In this document: one piece after another, positions 20,893 to 31,800 of the stretch | Layout of the letters: each line of letters begins with the position of its first letter | How positions within the stretch are numbered: position 1 is the first letter of the stretch | From: Perkinsus olseni | Taxonomy: Eukaryota; Perkinsozoa; Perkinsida; Perkinsidae | Assembly (NCBI GenBank): GCA_013115135.1 | Contig: JABANP010000266.1 | Coordinates: forward strand, 1-64,000 | DNA: 64,000 bases | Reading direction: 5' to 3' | The notes under the pieces: generated by a model | What the model was told of the DNA's origin: nothing | The model's input: the letters and a program-made list of their open reading frames with translations, nothing else | Database searches by the model: none | Translations under genes and position numbers: made by a program

Positions 20893-21383
20893 GATACCCT
20901 TGTTTCAGTCGTGGCCGTGGCGTGTCTGATAGTTGCTTGGTCAGTGAATGCACCTCTTGCTCTGTTGATGCCCCGCTCGTACGGGCCCTTAGAGATCCTG
21001 AACTTTGGGTGAGCGTGTTGGTAGATAACACATGTTACATTACGCTATGTGAGAATGTTACTGATGTCTGCTCCGACATCTCGAGTTGCGCTTCTCAGTT
21101 CCATCAGGGGGCAATGACCTTAGCAGTCGTACGGTACGACTGCTAAGGTCATTAAGCAGTCGAAGCTAAGGTAACCCTCTTTCGTTAAGAGCTCGTACGG
21201 AGCTTCTCAACGCAATGCACAACGATGTGTCCAACGATTCTCGCAGTAGAATGGTACATGCAATTGACACGAGGGTCAGGCCCCGCCTTCTCGTTTGTCT
21301 CCTTCAAGGGGAATGCTCTGCCGCCGAGTTGCCCCCCGCCGTGCTTTCAGAACGACCGTAAGCAGCAGTACTCCGGCTGCCGC
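20893..21383. other. Intergenic between convergent genes, with palindrome
   Basis: 490 bp between the stops of the pepsin-like gene and the 5-phosphatase gene. It holds the 41-bp palindrome at 21113-21153; otherwise no gene. Confidence 0.5.
21113..21153. repeat. Perfect 20-bp inverted repeat with 1-nt centre
   Basis: Arms AATGACCTTAGCAGTCGTAC (21113-21132) and its exact complement (21134-21153) around a single G. It lies in the space between two converging genes, where a hairpin in either transcript could affect 3' end formation. A partial extra copy (AAGCAGTCGAAGCTAAGG) follows directly. Confidence 0.9.
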
Positions 21384-23026
21384 TCAGATGCCATCCGTCG
21401 ACCCAAGACGTATATCAAAGCTCGCGTAGACAGGACGATGATCCGACGATTTCACGCTAGAGATGGAGTCGTAGGCCTGGCAGTTTATCTGGTGAAGACC
21501 CGTCAGCCTCGGACCGCCACAAAATTCTATCAGTCCAGGAAGGGATTCGCTGCTTGTCACTCGTGTCGTACCTAATAGAAGATCCTCTACAGAACAATCT
21601 TCGCTTGCACGTTGCATTCAAGAGCTGGGTTAATTATCTCTCCCAATGTCGCCAACAGGAAAAAACATCGCCCGTCGGGTTCACTTACACGTTCGTGCCC
21701 ATGTCGAACTTGTACGTGGGTGGGAAGAAGATCGGTGACTCCTTCCACTCGCTCCACGGCGGTGCCCTGGAAACTGTTTCTATTTCTGCCAGTGATTCCT
21801 TCGACCCCCGTGAGTCATCACTATCATCGGTGTGCAACAGCTGCCTAGTCAGTTGACATCTCTTGTGTAGCAGCTCGTCAAACCGTCCCATAGCGAGCAA
21901 CCGATCACAGTACGCTCGGTTGCCGCACTGCACGCGGAAGTTGAGATCCCCGAAGAGGAAGACGGGCCCTCTCGTGTCGCGGAAAGTGTCTTTTTCTCGC
22001 CTTCGGTAGAGCTTCTGGAAACGGCGGAACACTCCGACGCGAGGCCGCCGCTTTGTGGTATGATGGTGATGCGCAGGGCGAGGACGGTGATTCCGGCTCT
22101 TCGAAGGTCGATGTCTACTGACGTGTTGTAGAAGCCGACTTGTTGTCAATATTCGCTCATAATCTTGGTTCCTCCTTTTTGTGTTTCGTGGATGCGCTGC
22201 TAGGTGGCATTGAACAAACGTTAGGCTGGCTTGGTGCGGGTCCTTAGTTGTCGACGGCACACGCTTGTGTAGATTCGGATCGACTCTGATTGAGTGTTGC
22301 TGTTCATCGGAGTCAGCAGATTGTTGGGCGCTCAGAAAAGAGCTTGACAATGACGGCGCCTTTGTTACCCACGACGTTGCCGGCACCAGTAGCCACCGCG
22401 TCGGTCTTAACAGAGAGAGCACGATAGGGCAGGTCAACGCGAGCGAAAACCACCAGTAGAAGGCCTTGTAGTTGACGAGATGCCGCCAGGGTAAACTGAT
22501 CGGCTCCGAGACGCTGCTGCACCTCGGCGGCCCAGTTGCGGCTGAGCACCTGGAGAGAAGCATAGACGACCCGGCGTGATGTGAGGAGACTCACTCGAAG
22601 AGTTTTCTTGTTGACAAGAGTCTTCTCAAGGGACATGCCGAATTCACTGAAGCCGATGGCAAGTATATCGGGGCGAGGGGTGGGGAGGAGCCGGTCGAGA
22701 TCGTCGCCACGAGGGACTGTACCACAGCTGTTGAACGTGCAGATGTGAACCTACGATGGGGGGAATCACGACTGAGTTAACATCACGTATACACCTTTAT
22801 ACAGGCCTCTGAGGGAGCATGGGCTGTTCCACAGGCCTGAAAGATTGCTAGCGATGAATCGGCGAAGGTGAGGTACTTGGTAAACTGTCACCTTCGGGGA
22901 GGTAGCTGGGGCACGTGTGCCCTTTGGTTCACTCAGAAGGCCGCTGTGGTTATGCTGATGAGCACGGCGGAGATATTCTTTCCTTCGTTGCCACTTGCGA
23001 GCCTTATTCTCTGTGGAGTGACTCAT
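21384..23026 (-). CDS. Inositol polyphosphate 5-phosphatase, 4 exons
   Basis: Removes the 5-phosphate from inositol phosphates or phosphoinositides, Mg-dependent. Exons (5' to 3' on minus): 23026-22793, 22750-22595, 22549-21689, 21571-21384; introns 42, 45 and 117 nt; about 478 residues. Catalytic motifs: TFNSCG near the start, GAGNVVGNKGAVIVK, CHLAAHPRNTKRRNQDY, FLFGDLNFR, PPTYKFD, QRIPSWTDRILWR, and SSDHRPVYASF at the end. No membrane or lipid-binding domain seen. Two single-base breaks occur: an extra base in an A/T run at 22336-22339 and another at 21476-21477; the rest is intact, so probably assembly errors. Confidence 0.88.
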
Positions 23027-23274
23027 GAAGAAGTTAGCGATGATGGAACGATGAACTGTCTGATCTTGCTCTCTTGTGCGCTCTTGAGGTTTCTCAGCGG
23101 ACTCAGAGCATTATCGGGTGCATGGGTCTTTTACAGCTGTCGGTTGCGTTGCAATGAGGCTTCGACATCCTCCTTTCATCTTCGTTAAAAGTAAGGCTCG
23201 CTGGATATTTCACTCGACCTATTCCGGATCTTGCGCTGTTCAACCTCGGATCTCTCGGTATCCTGTCTCACCAA

Positions 23275-24534
23275 ATGCCTGATTGGAACATGTGGAGATG
23301 GAAAGACGCGCGATTGGTCTTATCGTTCGTTGTGGCAGATATTAAACGATGGCAGGCGAAGTTCCGCTTCTGGCCACCGAAGGATGCGTCCCCAGTACAG
23401 GTGATATTGGAGAATCTTTTGCGCGCGCGTGCGGGCGGGGTTGAGCGTGCAAGATACGAAATAGGTTAGGTTTATGATCATCACGTCATCAGTTGTGCTC
23501 TTAGCCCATCGAACCATGGGGCAAGCAGTTCTTCGTCTACAACGCCCGGCCGAATGTGGAGTTGAAAGGGGACCCTCGACGACCTGACGAAGACATCTCC
23601 CGTCCGAAATGGGTGCCGTTCATCGTGGTATCTTGCGTCGCTTCGAGGGATCTTCTTCCTGCCAGATGCGAGACGAGATCGCTCTATCGTTGTTACGTCC
23701 TGGAGAAAATCCGAATGATTATATTATGGCAACACACGAGAAAGTGAGAGGCTGGCTAAACGGCTCGGCCGGCTCAGATGAGCGTTGCTTTTACCTCCGT
23801 CGCCGCTCTGAGACGTGATGTGGACCTTTTCCAGTCCGCGGTGGTAAGCTTCCAGGAGTAGCTTTCTCAGGACCTCACGCCAGAGGAGGCTGACGAGAAC
23901 CCTGAGTACCAAGTGGAAACAGTCCTTTGCATAACCGACTTCCGGTGAGACTCGTGCGAGTGAGAGGGTGTATAGTGAGTCTATCTTGACACGGAGGAGT
24001 GATCCTTAGGCGGCTCCCAGCGTGGCGCTAGATCAGAAGTTATGTCGATGCTCGGCCCTGGCTCTCGTGAGGAGTTCGCTGAGCCCCGCTGCGCCGCATG
24101 CTCGCGCGTGTTCGTTACCGCTCCTCGCTCGTCTCACATGTAGGCGTCGACCGCTGTGCTACTTGTCTCCGGATGAATTCAAAAGCCTTATGGATAACCT
24201 ACCGGCGGTGAAGCGAGCTATGGAAGAGTAAGGATACGCATCTGATGGCGATGGTGCATTCCCACGGAGCAACACCGTGTTCCTCGGAATGAGTTAGCGT
24301 GGGTTGATGAGGGAAGCGAGGGGCTTTGAATCGGAAGTTAAACCCCAGTTCTGCTCTTGTAGATATAAGGCAAAGATACCGAGCTCTCGAGTGGACAACG
24401 TCGATGAGTTGCAGCGGCTGTACCATCCTGATCGGCGGTACAAGAAGGCCGGCGGGAAGGGACAGGTGCTCATACCGTATCATCGTCATGGAGAGCAGAT
24501 CATGCCGCTGAACATCCCCAATCACAAGCTCTAG
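23275..24534 (+). CDS. Unknown soluble protein, 7 exons including 27- and 34-nt candidate introns
   Basis: Proposed exons: 23275-23439, 23505-23627, 23666-23743, 23778-23843, 23871-23944, 24144-24227, 24363-24534; all junctions keep phase and give about 253 residues. Segments with coding character include EPWGKQFFVYNARPN, DLTPEEADENPEYQ, YLSPDEFKSLMDNLPA and HPDRRYKKAGGKGQ. I do not recognise a family. After the stop, another frame (24537-24591) reads GPYKEWYKQAKPDKTLYH, which looks coding, so the true C-terminus may be longer and the stop may come from an indel. Introns 3 (23744-23777) and 4 (23844-23870) are unusually small. Confidence 0.55.
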
Positions 24535-24699
24535 GCCCTTACAAGGAGTGGTACAAGCAGGCCAAGCCTGACAAGACCCTTTACCACTAGCCATGCAACG
24601 TTCCGTGTGTTTCTGACTTCAACATGAGTGTCCTGGTTAGTGATGATGAATTTTTTGAAGTGCTAGGGTCGAACCTGGGTCGTTTCAGTGACTGACGAT

Positions 24700-27600
24700 A
24701 TGCTCTCCGCGTCGATCAAGTTCCGCTCGTCCAAGTGCGTTGTCGTGAGTGCTGTGCGTGGGTTCTCGGTGATCACTCCCGGTGGCCCCTACCCGTCGAG
24801 CGTGCCCATGTTCGTGGGAGGCAAGTTCATCGAGTCCAAGAGTGGACAGGTGGCAAGGGCGTTACCGTCTCTTACGTTCTCTTGCTACGCTCGTTCTTGT
24901 TCACTATGCTGAGCATCTGATCAGAGATTGGATGATCCATACTCGCGTCATTGTTATTGTTTTCAACGCTTCATCTCAGTATATCCGATAACCTTCGACA
25001 CCTGCGTTCGCTTGCTTGCACTGGTCACACACGCAGGTTGAAATTGATGTGGTGGATCCGGCGACCCAGAATGTCCTCTCCAAGACGCCCAAGTGCTCCG
25101 TTGATGAGCTGGAGGCCGCCGCCAAGACGGCCACCGAGACGTTCCATTCTTGGAAGAGGGTGGGTTTCTCTCTACGGGCGACTGAGTGACTATCATCCGA
25201 CTCGACAGGTGCCCGTGTCCGTCCGTCAGAGATACATGTTCAAATACGCGGAGTTGATACGGAAGGTGCGTCTGCACGCGAATTTTCATACCAAATTTCC
25301 GCCGATTCGCACAGGACATGGATAACCTCGCCCGCATAGTGTCGGATGAGTTGGGAAAGACATTGGAGGATGCCAAGGGAAGTGTAGGAGTGAGGAGGCG
25401 TTGAATGCTTGGCTTCACTCCGCATGACAGGTTTTCCGAGGTCTCGAGGTCGTGGAGCATAGCTGCTCAGTGCAGACCATCATGATGGGTGATGAATCAG
25501 TATGACGCATTATTGGTGAAGTGCTTTTCTCGTAGGCGAGACGGTTCAAGGCGTGGCTAATGGCGTGGACACCTACTCTTTCCGCGAGCCCCTCGGAGTG
25601 GTAGCTGGGATATGCCCCTTCAACTTCCCTGCGATGATACCGATGTGGATGTTCCCTCTGGCGGTCACTACGGGCAACACGTAGTGAGCGGTGTGGCGAT
25701 GCGTGGCATGATGAGGTTGAGTGAGAACTCCTTGGTCTCCCATTCGGAGTTGAGAGCCGCTATTCTTCCCCTCTTCAATATTATCAAGTAGGGTATTATT
25801 CATTTTATGAATTTGAGATGGTACAGTACGTCAACTGCATTATCATGGCAATCCAGAGAGTTTTCAGAACCCGGCAGCTACATCGTATTCGGCGGTGTTA
25901 CTCGCATTGCGTGTGAATTATTGGCCTGGGCGTTTCGCATTCGACGTCGTCCTCGTCGTCCCTTTAGATTTATTTTGAAGCCCAGTCCTCGAGTGCCTCT
26001 GACGTCAGTGCGCTTGATGGAGCTGCTCATGGAGACCGGTACTAACCCTCTGCAGTGTCCGCTTTAAACGCCCGCTTCCCACGTGTGCGGCAATTCCGGA
26101 GGGGCAGAGTGGAGCGAGTTCGCTGCGTGCGTATCTTTTCTCCATTGACAGCAGCCCTTCATGGTTTGAAGGAAGCGTTTGCATCTCCACTCCTTTGCGA
26201 TTGTCTATGCTACTCTATTTCATTGCTTCTGTGAGGTATACCCGACGGAGTCGTCAACATGGTCCACGGCGGAGTCGAATCGGTCGACTGGATCTGCAAG
26301 CACCCGAGCATCAAGGCGATCAGCTTCGTTGGCGGCAACGCGGCAGGTATCTTTCCTGCCTGTGTACACCCGCCTTCGACCTGGGTTTTAGGCGAGTTCA
26401 TTTACCGAACTGGTGCAGCTCACGGAAAGAGAGTCCAGGCTAACATGGGCGCGAAGAACCATTGCGTTGTCATGCCGGATGCTGACAAGGAGGACGTAAG
26501 CGGGCCTTGGTGTGATGCAGGCTGACGCTATCGAACGAGTTACCTTGTTTTCGCGGTACGTTCGTACCAGGGCCTTCATTTTCGTAGCTTTTCATGGTCT
26601 GCTGGTACGCGAAATGGCGGCACGGTTGGAATTTGTTCGAGAAGCTCGGCTGTGGGCACCCTCGGGAATTGTTAGTCATCAAGCTTCCTCGCGTCCTCAG
26701 GCCCTCAATATGGTGGCGAATGCGGCCTTCGGCGCAGCTGGGCAGCGGTGCATGGCCCTCTCGGTACCAGTGTTCGTTGGTGAAGCGAGAGAGTGGTTAC
26801 CCGAGCTGGTGGAGAGGGCGAAGAAGTTCAAAGCGGGGCATGTAAGGCGAAACTGTGCCTTGGTTCACTCGCCCGCTCATCCCAAGTGCCGAGGGGCTTA
26901 TAGATGTTAACTTGGTGAGTGCAGAACTCACCAAGTTACCATCTATAGCACTCAGAGTGCTAGCCGCGCGATTATAGTTTTCGTGGCATTGGGTTGGTGG
27001 ACGGAGGCTTCTGGTGTTGAACAGCCCCTCGGCATTAACGATTGCTGGTCGACCTGGATCGATTCTGTGTATGCTCTTAGTTGCTGCGTTGATAGGACTA
27101 TGGCGCTAGCATTTATAGATATGGAGATGTTCGTATTTGCTTTGATTTCTCGATGCCATCATACTGGTGTAGGGTTTGGATGCATCCGCTGACTTCGGTC
27201 CGCTGGTGTCGAAGGAAGCACTCTCGAGAGTGGAGAACATAATAGGGGGATGCACGGGTGAAGGAGCGAGACTGTTGTTGGATGGGAGACATCCTCAAGT
27301 GAGTGGTTTGGAGCTCCCGGAGACCCTGATTCGACACCGTTAAATACGCTTGTTTCTAGTAGTCGATAGGTCAACCGAGGCCTTCTAGGTTTAATGCTTA
27401 CAAATGCTTGCCGCTTGTGCTGAACCGACGTTGGTGACTCTTTTGCTTGTGAGCTAGTTGGTCGACGCTTCGTTTCTCGTCACTGTTGGTGGTTGATTGG
27501 GGGATTTTAGCCTTCCCTGTCGGTCGCTTCCACGTGTCTCCGTAGATCCCTGGTTACCCTGATGGTAACTTTGTCGGACCTACCGTCATCACTGGATGCA

Positions 27601-28295
27601 AGCCCGGCATGACATCTTACGACCAGGAGGTGTTTGGGCCAGTGGCGACCTGTGCCGAGGTCGACACACTGCAGGATGCGATCGATCTCATCAACGCTAA
27701 TCAGTAGGGTAGTCGTATGATGAGAGAAAGCCCGTGAATACCACCACCTCTGCCCTGACGGTACAGCGTCCCCGAATTCCTCGGTTGGTGCAGGTTCGGC
27801 AACGGAGTGGCTATTTTCACCCAGAATGGTGCGGTGGCGCGGAAATTCCAGACCGACATCAATGTTGGCCAGGTGGGGCTCCGGCGACCTCTCGTACAAG
27901 CTGCTCCGCGAATCTCATGAATTCTATCGGCAACGGGCTCCCGGAAGTGATGCCGGTTTTCGTGAATACTGGGTTGCTTTCCTTGAAGAGGTCCGTTTCG
28001 ACCTGTTCAACAGCGGTCGTCCCAGCGCGATTTTTTCTCGTGGCAGGTTGGTATCAATCTGCCCATTCCTGTGCCATTGCCGATGTTCTCTTTCACGGGT
28101 TGGAACAGATCCGCATGGGCCAGCCTCAACTTCTATGGGAAGGCTGGGGTGGGTGGCAGAGCAGCTTGAGGGGCGCTTGCTCAATTGACTGCTAAGGTTC
28201 AATTCTACACTCGGATTAAGACGATCACCTCAAGGTGGAGGGAGCCGGCGGTGGACGTAACCAAGCTCAGTGGAGCTTTCCCGACTCTTCACTGA
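24700..28295 (+). CDS. Methylmalonate-semialdehyde dehydrogenase (CoA-acylating, ALDH6 family), 15 exons
   Basis: Mitochondrial enzyme of valine and thymine breakdown; makes propionyl-CoA from methylmalonate semialdehyde with NAD+ and CoA. Exons: 24700-24849, 25037-25159, 25209-25265, 25315-25383, 25431-25499, 25541-25680, 25968-26038, 26236-26346, 26392-26495, 26701-26841, 27173-27298, 27546-27703, 27794-27872, 28047-28148, 28197-28295. This gives 532 residues, as expected for the family, with no frame break. Marks: basic Ser-rich leader, [46 protein letters not shown], catalytic Cys in [17 protein letters not shown], and [10 protein letters not shown]. Introns are of two sizes: about 40-50 nt, and seven longer ones (90-331 nt); one long one holds the hairpin at 26899. 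An in-frame Met four codons upstream lies after a possible acceptor. Confidence 0.92.
26899..26947. repeat. 22-bp inverted repeat in an intron
   Basis: Arms 26899-26920 (TATAGATG then TTAACTTGGTGAGT) and 26926-26947 are complementary with one mismatch at 26939, around the loop GCAGA. It lies inside the longest intron (26842-27172) of the semialdehyde dehydrogenase gene. Confidence 0.85.
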
Positions 28296-28895
28296 GGCAT
28301 GGCGACGTCGAATCTTATTTTTGTCCATCTGAGTTTTTCTAGGTCGTGGATTCTCCCGCCGTGATGTATACATTTTTTCAATTTCATGAGGTGAGTGTTT
28401 TCAGTGCATGTGGCGTTGCGTAGAGTGGGTCAGAAAAAAATTTAGTTACTTTGAGATTTTCCCGATGTAGCGCGCTGGGTGAAGGATGTGGGGGAGGGCT
28501 GTCGGACAGGCTTGTTCATTTTTCATGCTCTCCCGGGTGGCCGAAATCGACGAGCGCCAGTTGGATGATGATTGGTCCGACGACGACGAGGATGGGGTTT
28601 CGGTTGAATCCGATACCAGCAGCAGTGACGCGGAGAGCATAGCGATTGAAGAGGAGGAAGAGGTGGAGCGAGAGTACGAATGAGGGAATAGCGAACGGAT
28701 ATGTACGCCCCGGCAATTATGTGTGCTGACCGATCTTCAGTGGCAGTAGCAACTGAGTGTTGTCATGGTTGTTGTCTGCTGCTGGATCGGCTTATCGATC
28801 CCCCATTGTCTTACCGCCAACCTGCAGTTGGCGGTGGGTTGCTTTGGGAGATATAGTTGCTCTGTTTGACTGAACTCGCTTCTGATAGAACTCTG
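28296..28895. other. Spacer with a short acidic open frame
   Basis: 600 bp between the dehydrogenase and the helicase gene. It holds a 52-codon frame (28525-28683, MLSRVAEIDERQLDDDW...) very rich in Asp, Glu and Ser. This could be a tiny acidic protein or an upstream exon of the helicase gene, but I see no donor site that joins it. Confidence 0.35.
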
Positions 28896-31800
28896 AATGA
28901 GCAGCTTCTTTGCATCTGTGCGAACTGGTTATGCTGCTCACGGCTTCGCTTTCGCTCTCTCGGGCCTGATGAAGGAGTTTAAGGGCGTGTCAAATGGAAT
29001 GGTTCATCCGTAGAAGTGATAGCGACTACCTGATAGGTACGCTGCAGGCGAATCGGAAGAGAGAGTTGAGGGAGACTACGTGGACCCCGATTTAGCCGAC
29101 GATGGCGCTGACGACGATGATGATGACGACGATGAGGATTTCGCGTACTTTGATGAGGATGAGGATGACGATGATGATGACAGCAACATGAGGAAGCTGA
29201 GGCAAATGGCCGGCGCTGATGGCAAGGTAAGAAGCAGAGCTCGTTAGGCACTGTATAGAGTGTTGGTCAGGTGCGTTTTCCAGAAGGTGAATGTACGGCT
29301 TTGCCCGTGTTCCGGGTGGGCGAGAAGGTAACAATCGCTGACATATCCGAGGTCGACTCATGCAAGATACAATATATCACACCGTGTAGGTTTGTAAGCG
29401 AGTTCGGAGGCATAGAGTCGCCTGCATCGAGGGTGACACTGGATCCGGGAAGACTACGATGATTCCTCTTCTTTTACTCGCTGAGGATGATCAAGACGTC
29501 GGTCCAAATCGCGGAACTGAGGCTGGTAGTATTCGGTAGGGACCATGCAGCAAACTCTCCTCGTCCGCGACCGGTGGCGCTACAGCGCTGGAAGGTGAAG
29601 CCTTGCCGATGGACTACGTGATACTAGCTGAGTAACTAGCCGAGTCGGAATCGAATTGTGAAGTGCGATCACTAGTACGCGCATCCAAGCGCAGTTTTTG
29701 GTCGGGTTGATGGTCACTGAGGGTCCCTGGTGTGTTGAGTCTGCTTGGGCCTCAGGTAGACGTCTCGCGAAGATTGTGTGCACTCAGCCCCGCAGGATTG
29801 CTGCGATTCAGGTCGCTCGCAGGTGAGGAGGGATGGCCTTTGCGCTCTATTCAATGCTCTAGTGATCAGAGTTGCCGGATTTTGCAACCCGAACACCTTG
29901 GGCCAAGTAACAGGCTACCGTGTGTCGGGGCAGAGCAACGTGTCCGAGGATACGCAGATCGAGTAAGTGGCTGTGTGCGTCATAATAGAGTTGGGGAGGG
30001 AGGCGTATTCCCTCTGTGAGATGTTTCGGCCCATGAGTTAATGTTGCGGGAGCTGCCTAAACTTGGATAATTTGACTGAACTCATCCCTTGTGAAACAAG
30101 ATACGGCAGTGCTAGTCTGACTAAGCCGGTTCTCGGCGTTGGACCCGGATCCATTTTCTACAGGTGTCCCGTTCATTCAGGTACGTGACGACAGGATATC
30201 TATTGCAAGTGCTCATCCACAGACCAGACGACGTTCATCTGTATACCCATATTGTGCTCGACGAGGTGAGAGGTGTTGACCTGCACCCTGCTGACGAGCC
30301 ACCCTGAACCGAGTATTGATTCCTCTAGGTTCACGAGCGCACCTTGGACTCTGATTTTCTGAGTCTGATCTGTAAGCGGCTGTTGCTGAGGCCGGAGAAT
30401 GGTGACACTAAATTGGTCATCATGAGTGCCACACTTAATTCGGATCTTTTCTCACAGTAAGATGGCAGATGTAGTGGTTGTGGAGATGAGTTCAGATGGT
30501 TGCAGCACGTGAGAAGTTCATAGCAACGCATAGCGAATTTTTGGGGTCGATCGCGTATGGGTAGTTGAGGGAATCTTCGTACATTCTCTACGACCCCATT
30601 ATTTTAACGGGAATCGTGCTGTCGAGTGGTGTGGTAGGCGGAAGTCTGTCAGGTATTTCACGGACTTGAACAACGGTACGGCGCCGAAGGCTATCACGAT
30701 TCAAGGCCAGCGGTTCCCGGTTGATGATGTCTACTTGAATGACTTGATTAATGATGAGGAGTTGGGCAAAGGCGCAAAGAAGGCAAAAGAAGAGTTTGAT
30801 AAATTGACGCAGAAAATGTGAGGTTCTGGTCGAATGAGGATGATGGCAAGTTTTTTCTTCCTGGGGGCCCTTGCAAGATCGCCACCGTGTAGGGATGGTG
30901 GTGGTCGTGCTCCGGCTGGTTACTTGTTCGAGACAGCACAGTTACGGAGGAGTGGCATTTTGTGAGCTGTCTTTTCTTCAGTCAAAGCGGGAGGGATGAC
31001 TATGGTTTTGCAACCGGAGGAGTGAACCCCGAGCAGCCGCCATGGGATGATGATATCAATCGGAGGGCAGAGCTGTAAGAAGCTGCGCGGGTTCAGCGAT
31101 GATGGGTTCGTGCTCGGCCAGCGCAAATTCTCGGGTACCTCACCACCGAGCTCATGTCCGGTCGAACTGGTGAAAGTCCGAATAGTCTCATCTGGGAATA
31201 CTTGGAGGAGATGGAGGGCATCTTCCTCCTGGCCCCCAGCCAGTGGCTTCGACCTGGGCTCTGATTGATCTGTGCGTGCTACATTCCGGCCAGCCAGGGC
31301 AGTGAGCACTCTGCCGGTCTCGCGTTCCCTGCTGGGTCGTGCTCCGGTGTTCACGTGGCGATCCCTGATCAGGTACAAGCCGACGCAGGACCTCCTCGTC
31401 CAAATGCTGCTAACCAGGGCCAAGCGGGGCAGCACCACGCTGGTGTTCGTGCCGGGTAAAGGGGAGATCGACTCTATTATGGAGGATCTGGAGAAGGCTT
31501 GCAAGGTCGGATTACGCGTCACGTGTTTTGAAGAATGAATTCTGTCTGCAGGGCGCCACACCGGAGTCCCAGAACACATTTGTGAACTACGATGAGACGT
31601 TGGAGTCCCTGAGATTGCCCTTCGGTACGGTGTATATCAGGTAGGCCTCGTTGACTTGTGATTCCGGACCGATTCCTCGTGTTACAGAGTTTTCCCTCTG
31701 CATTCGAAGCTCACTAAGGATGAACAGGACCTAGCTACGAAGCAGCCCATGCATGACGAACGGAAGATTGTAAGCCTCGGCACTGGGCAGTGTCCTCTTC

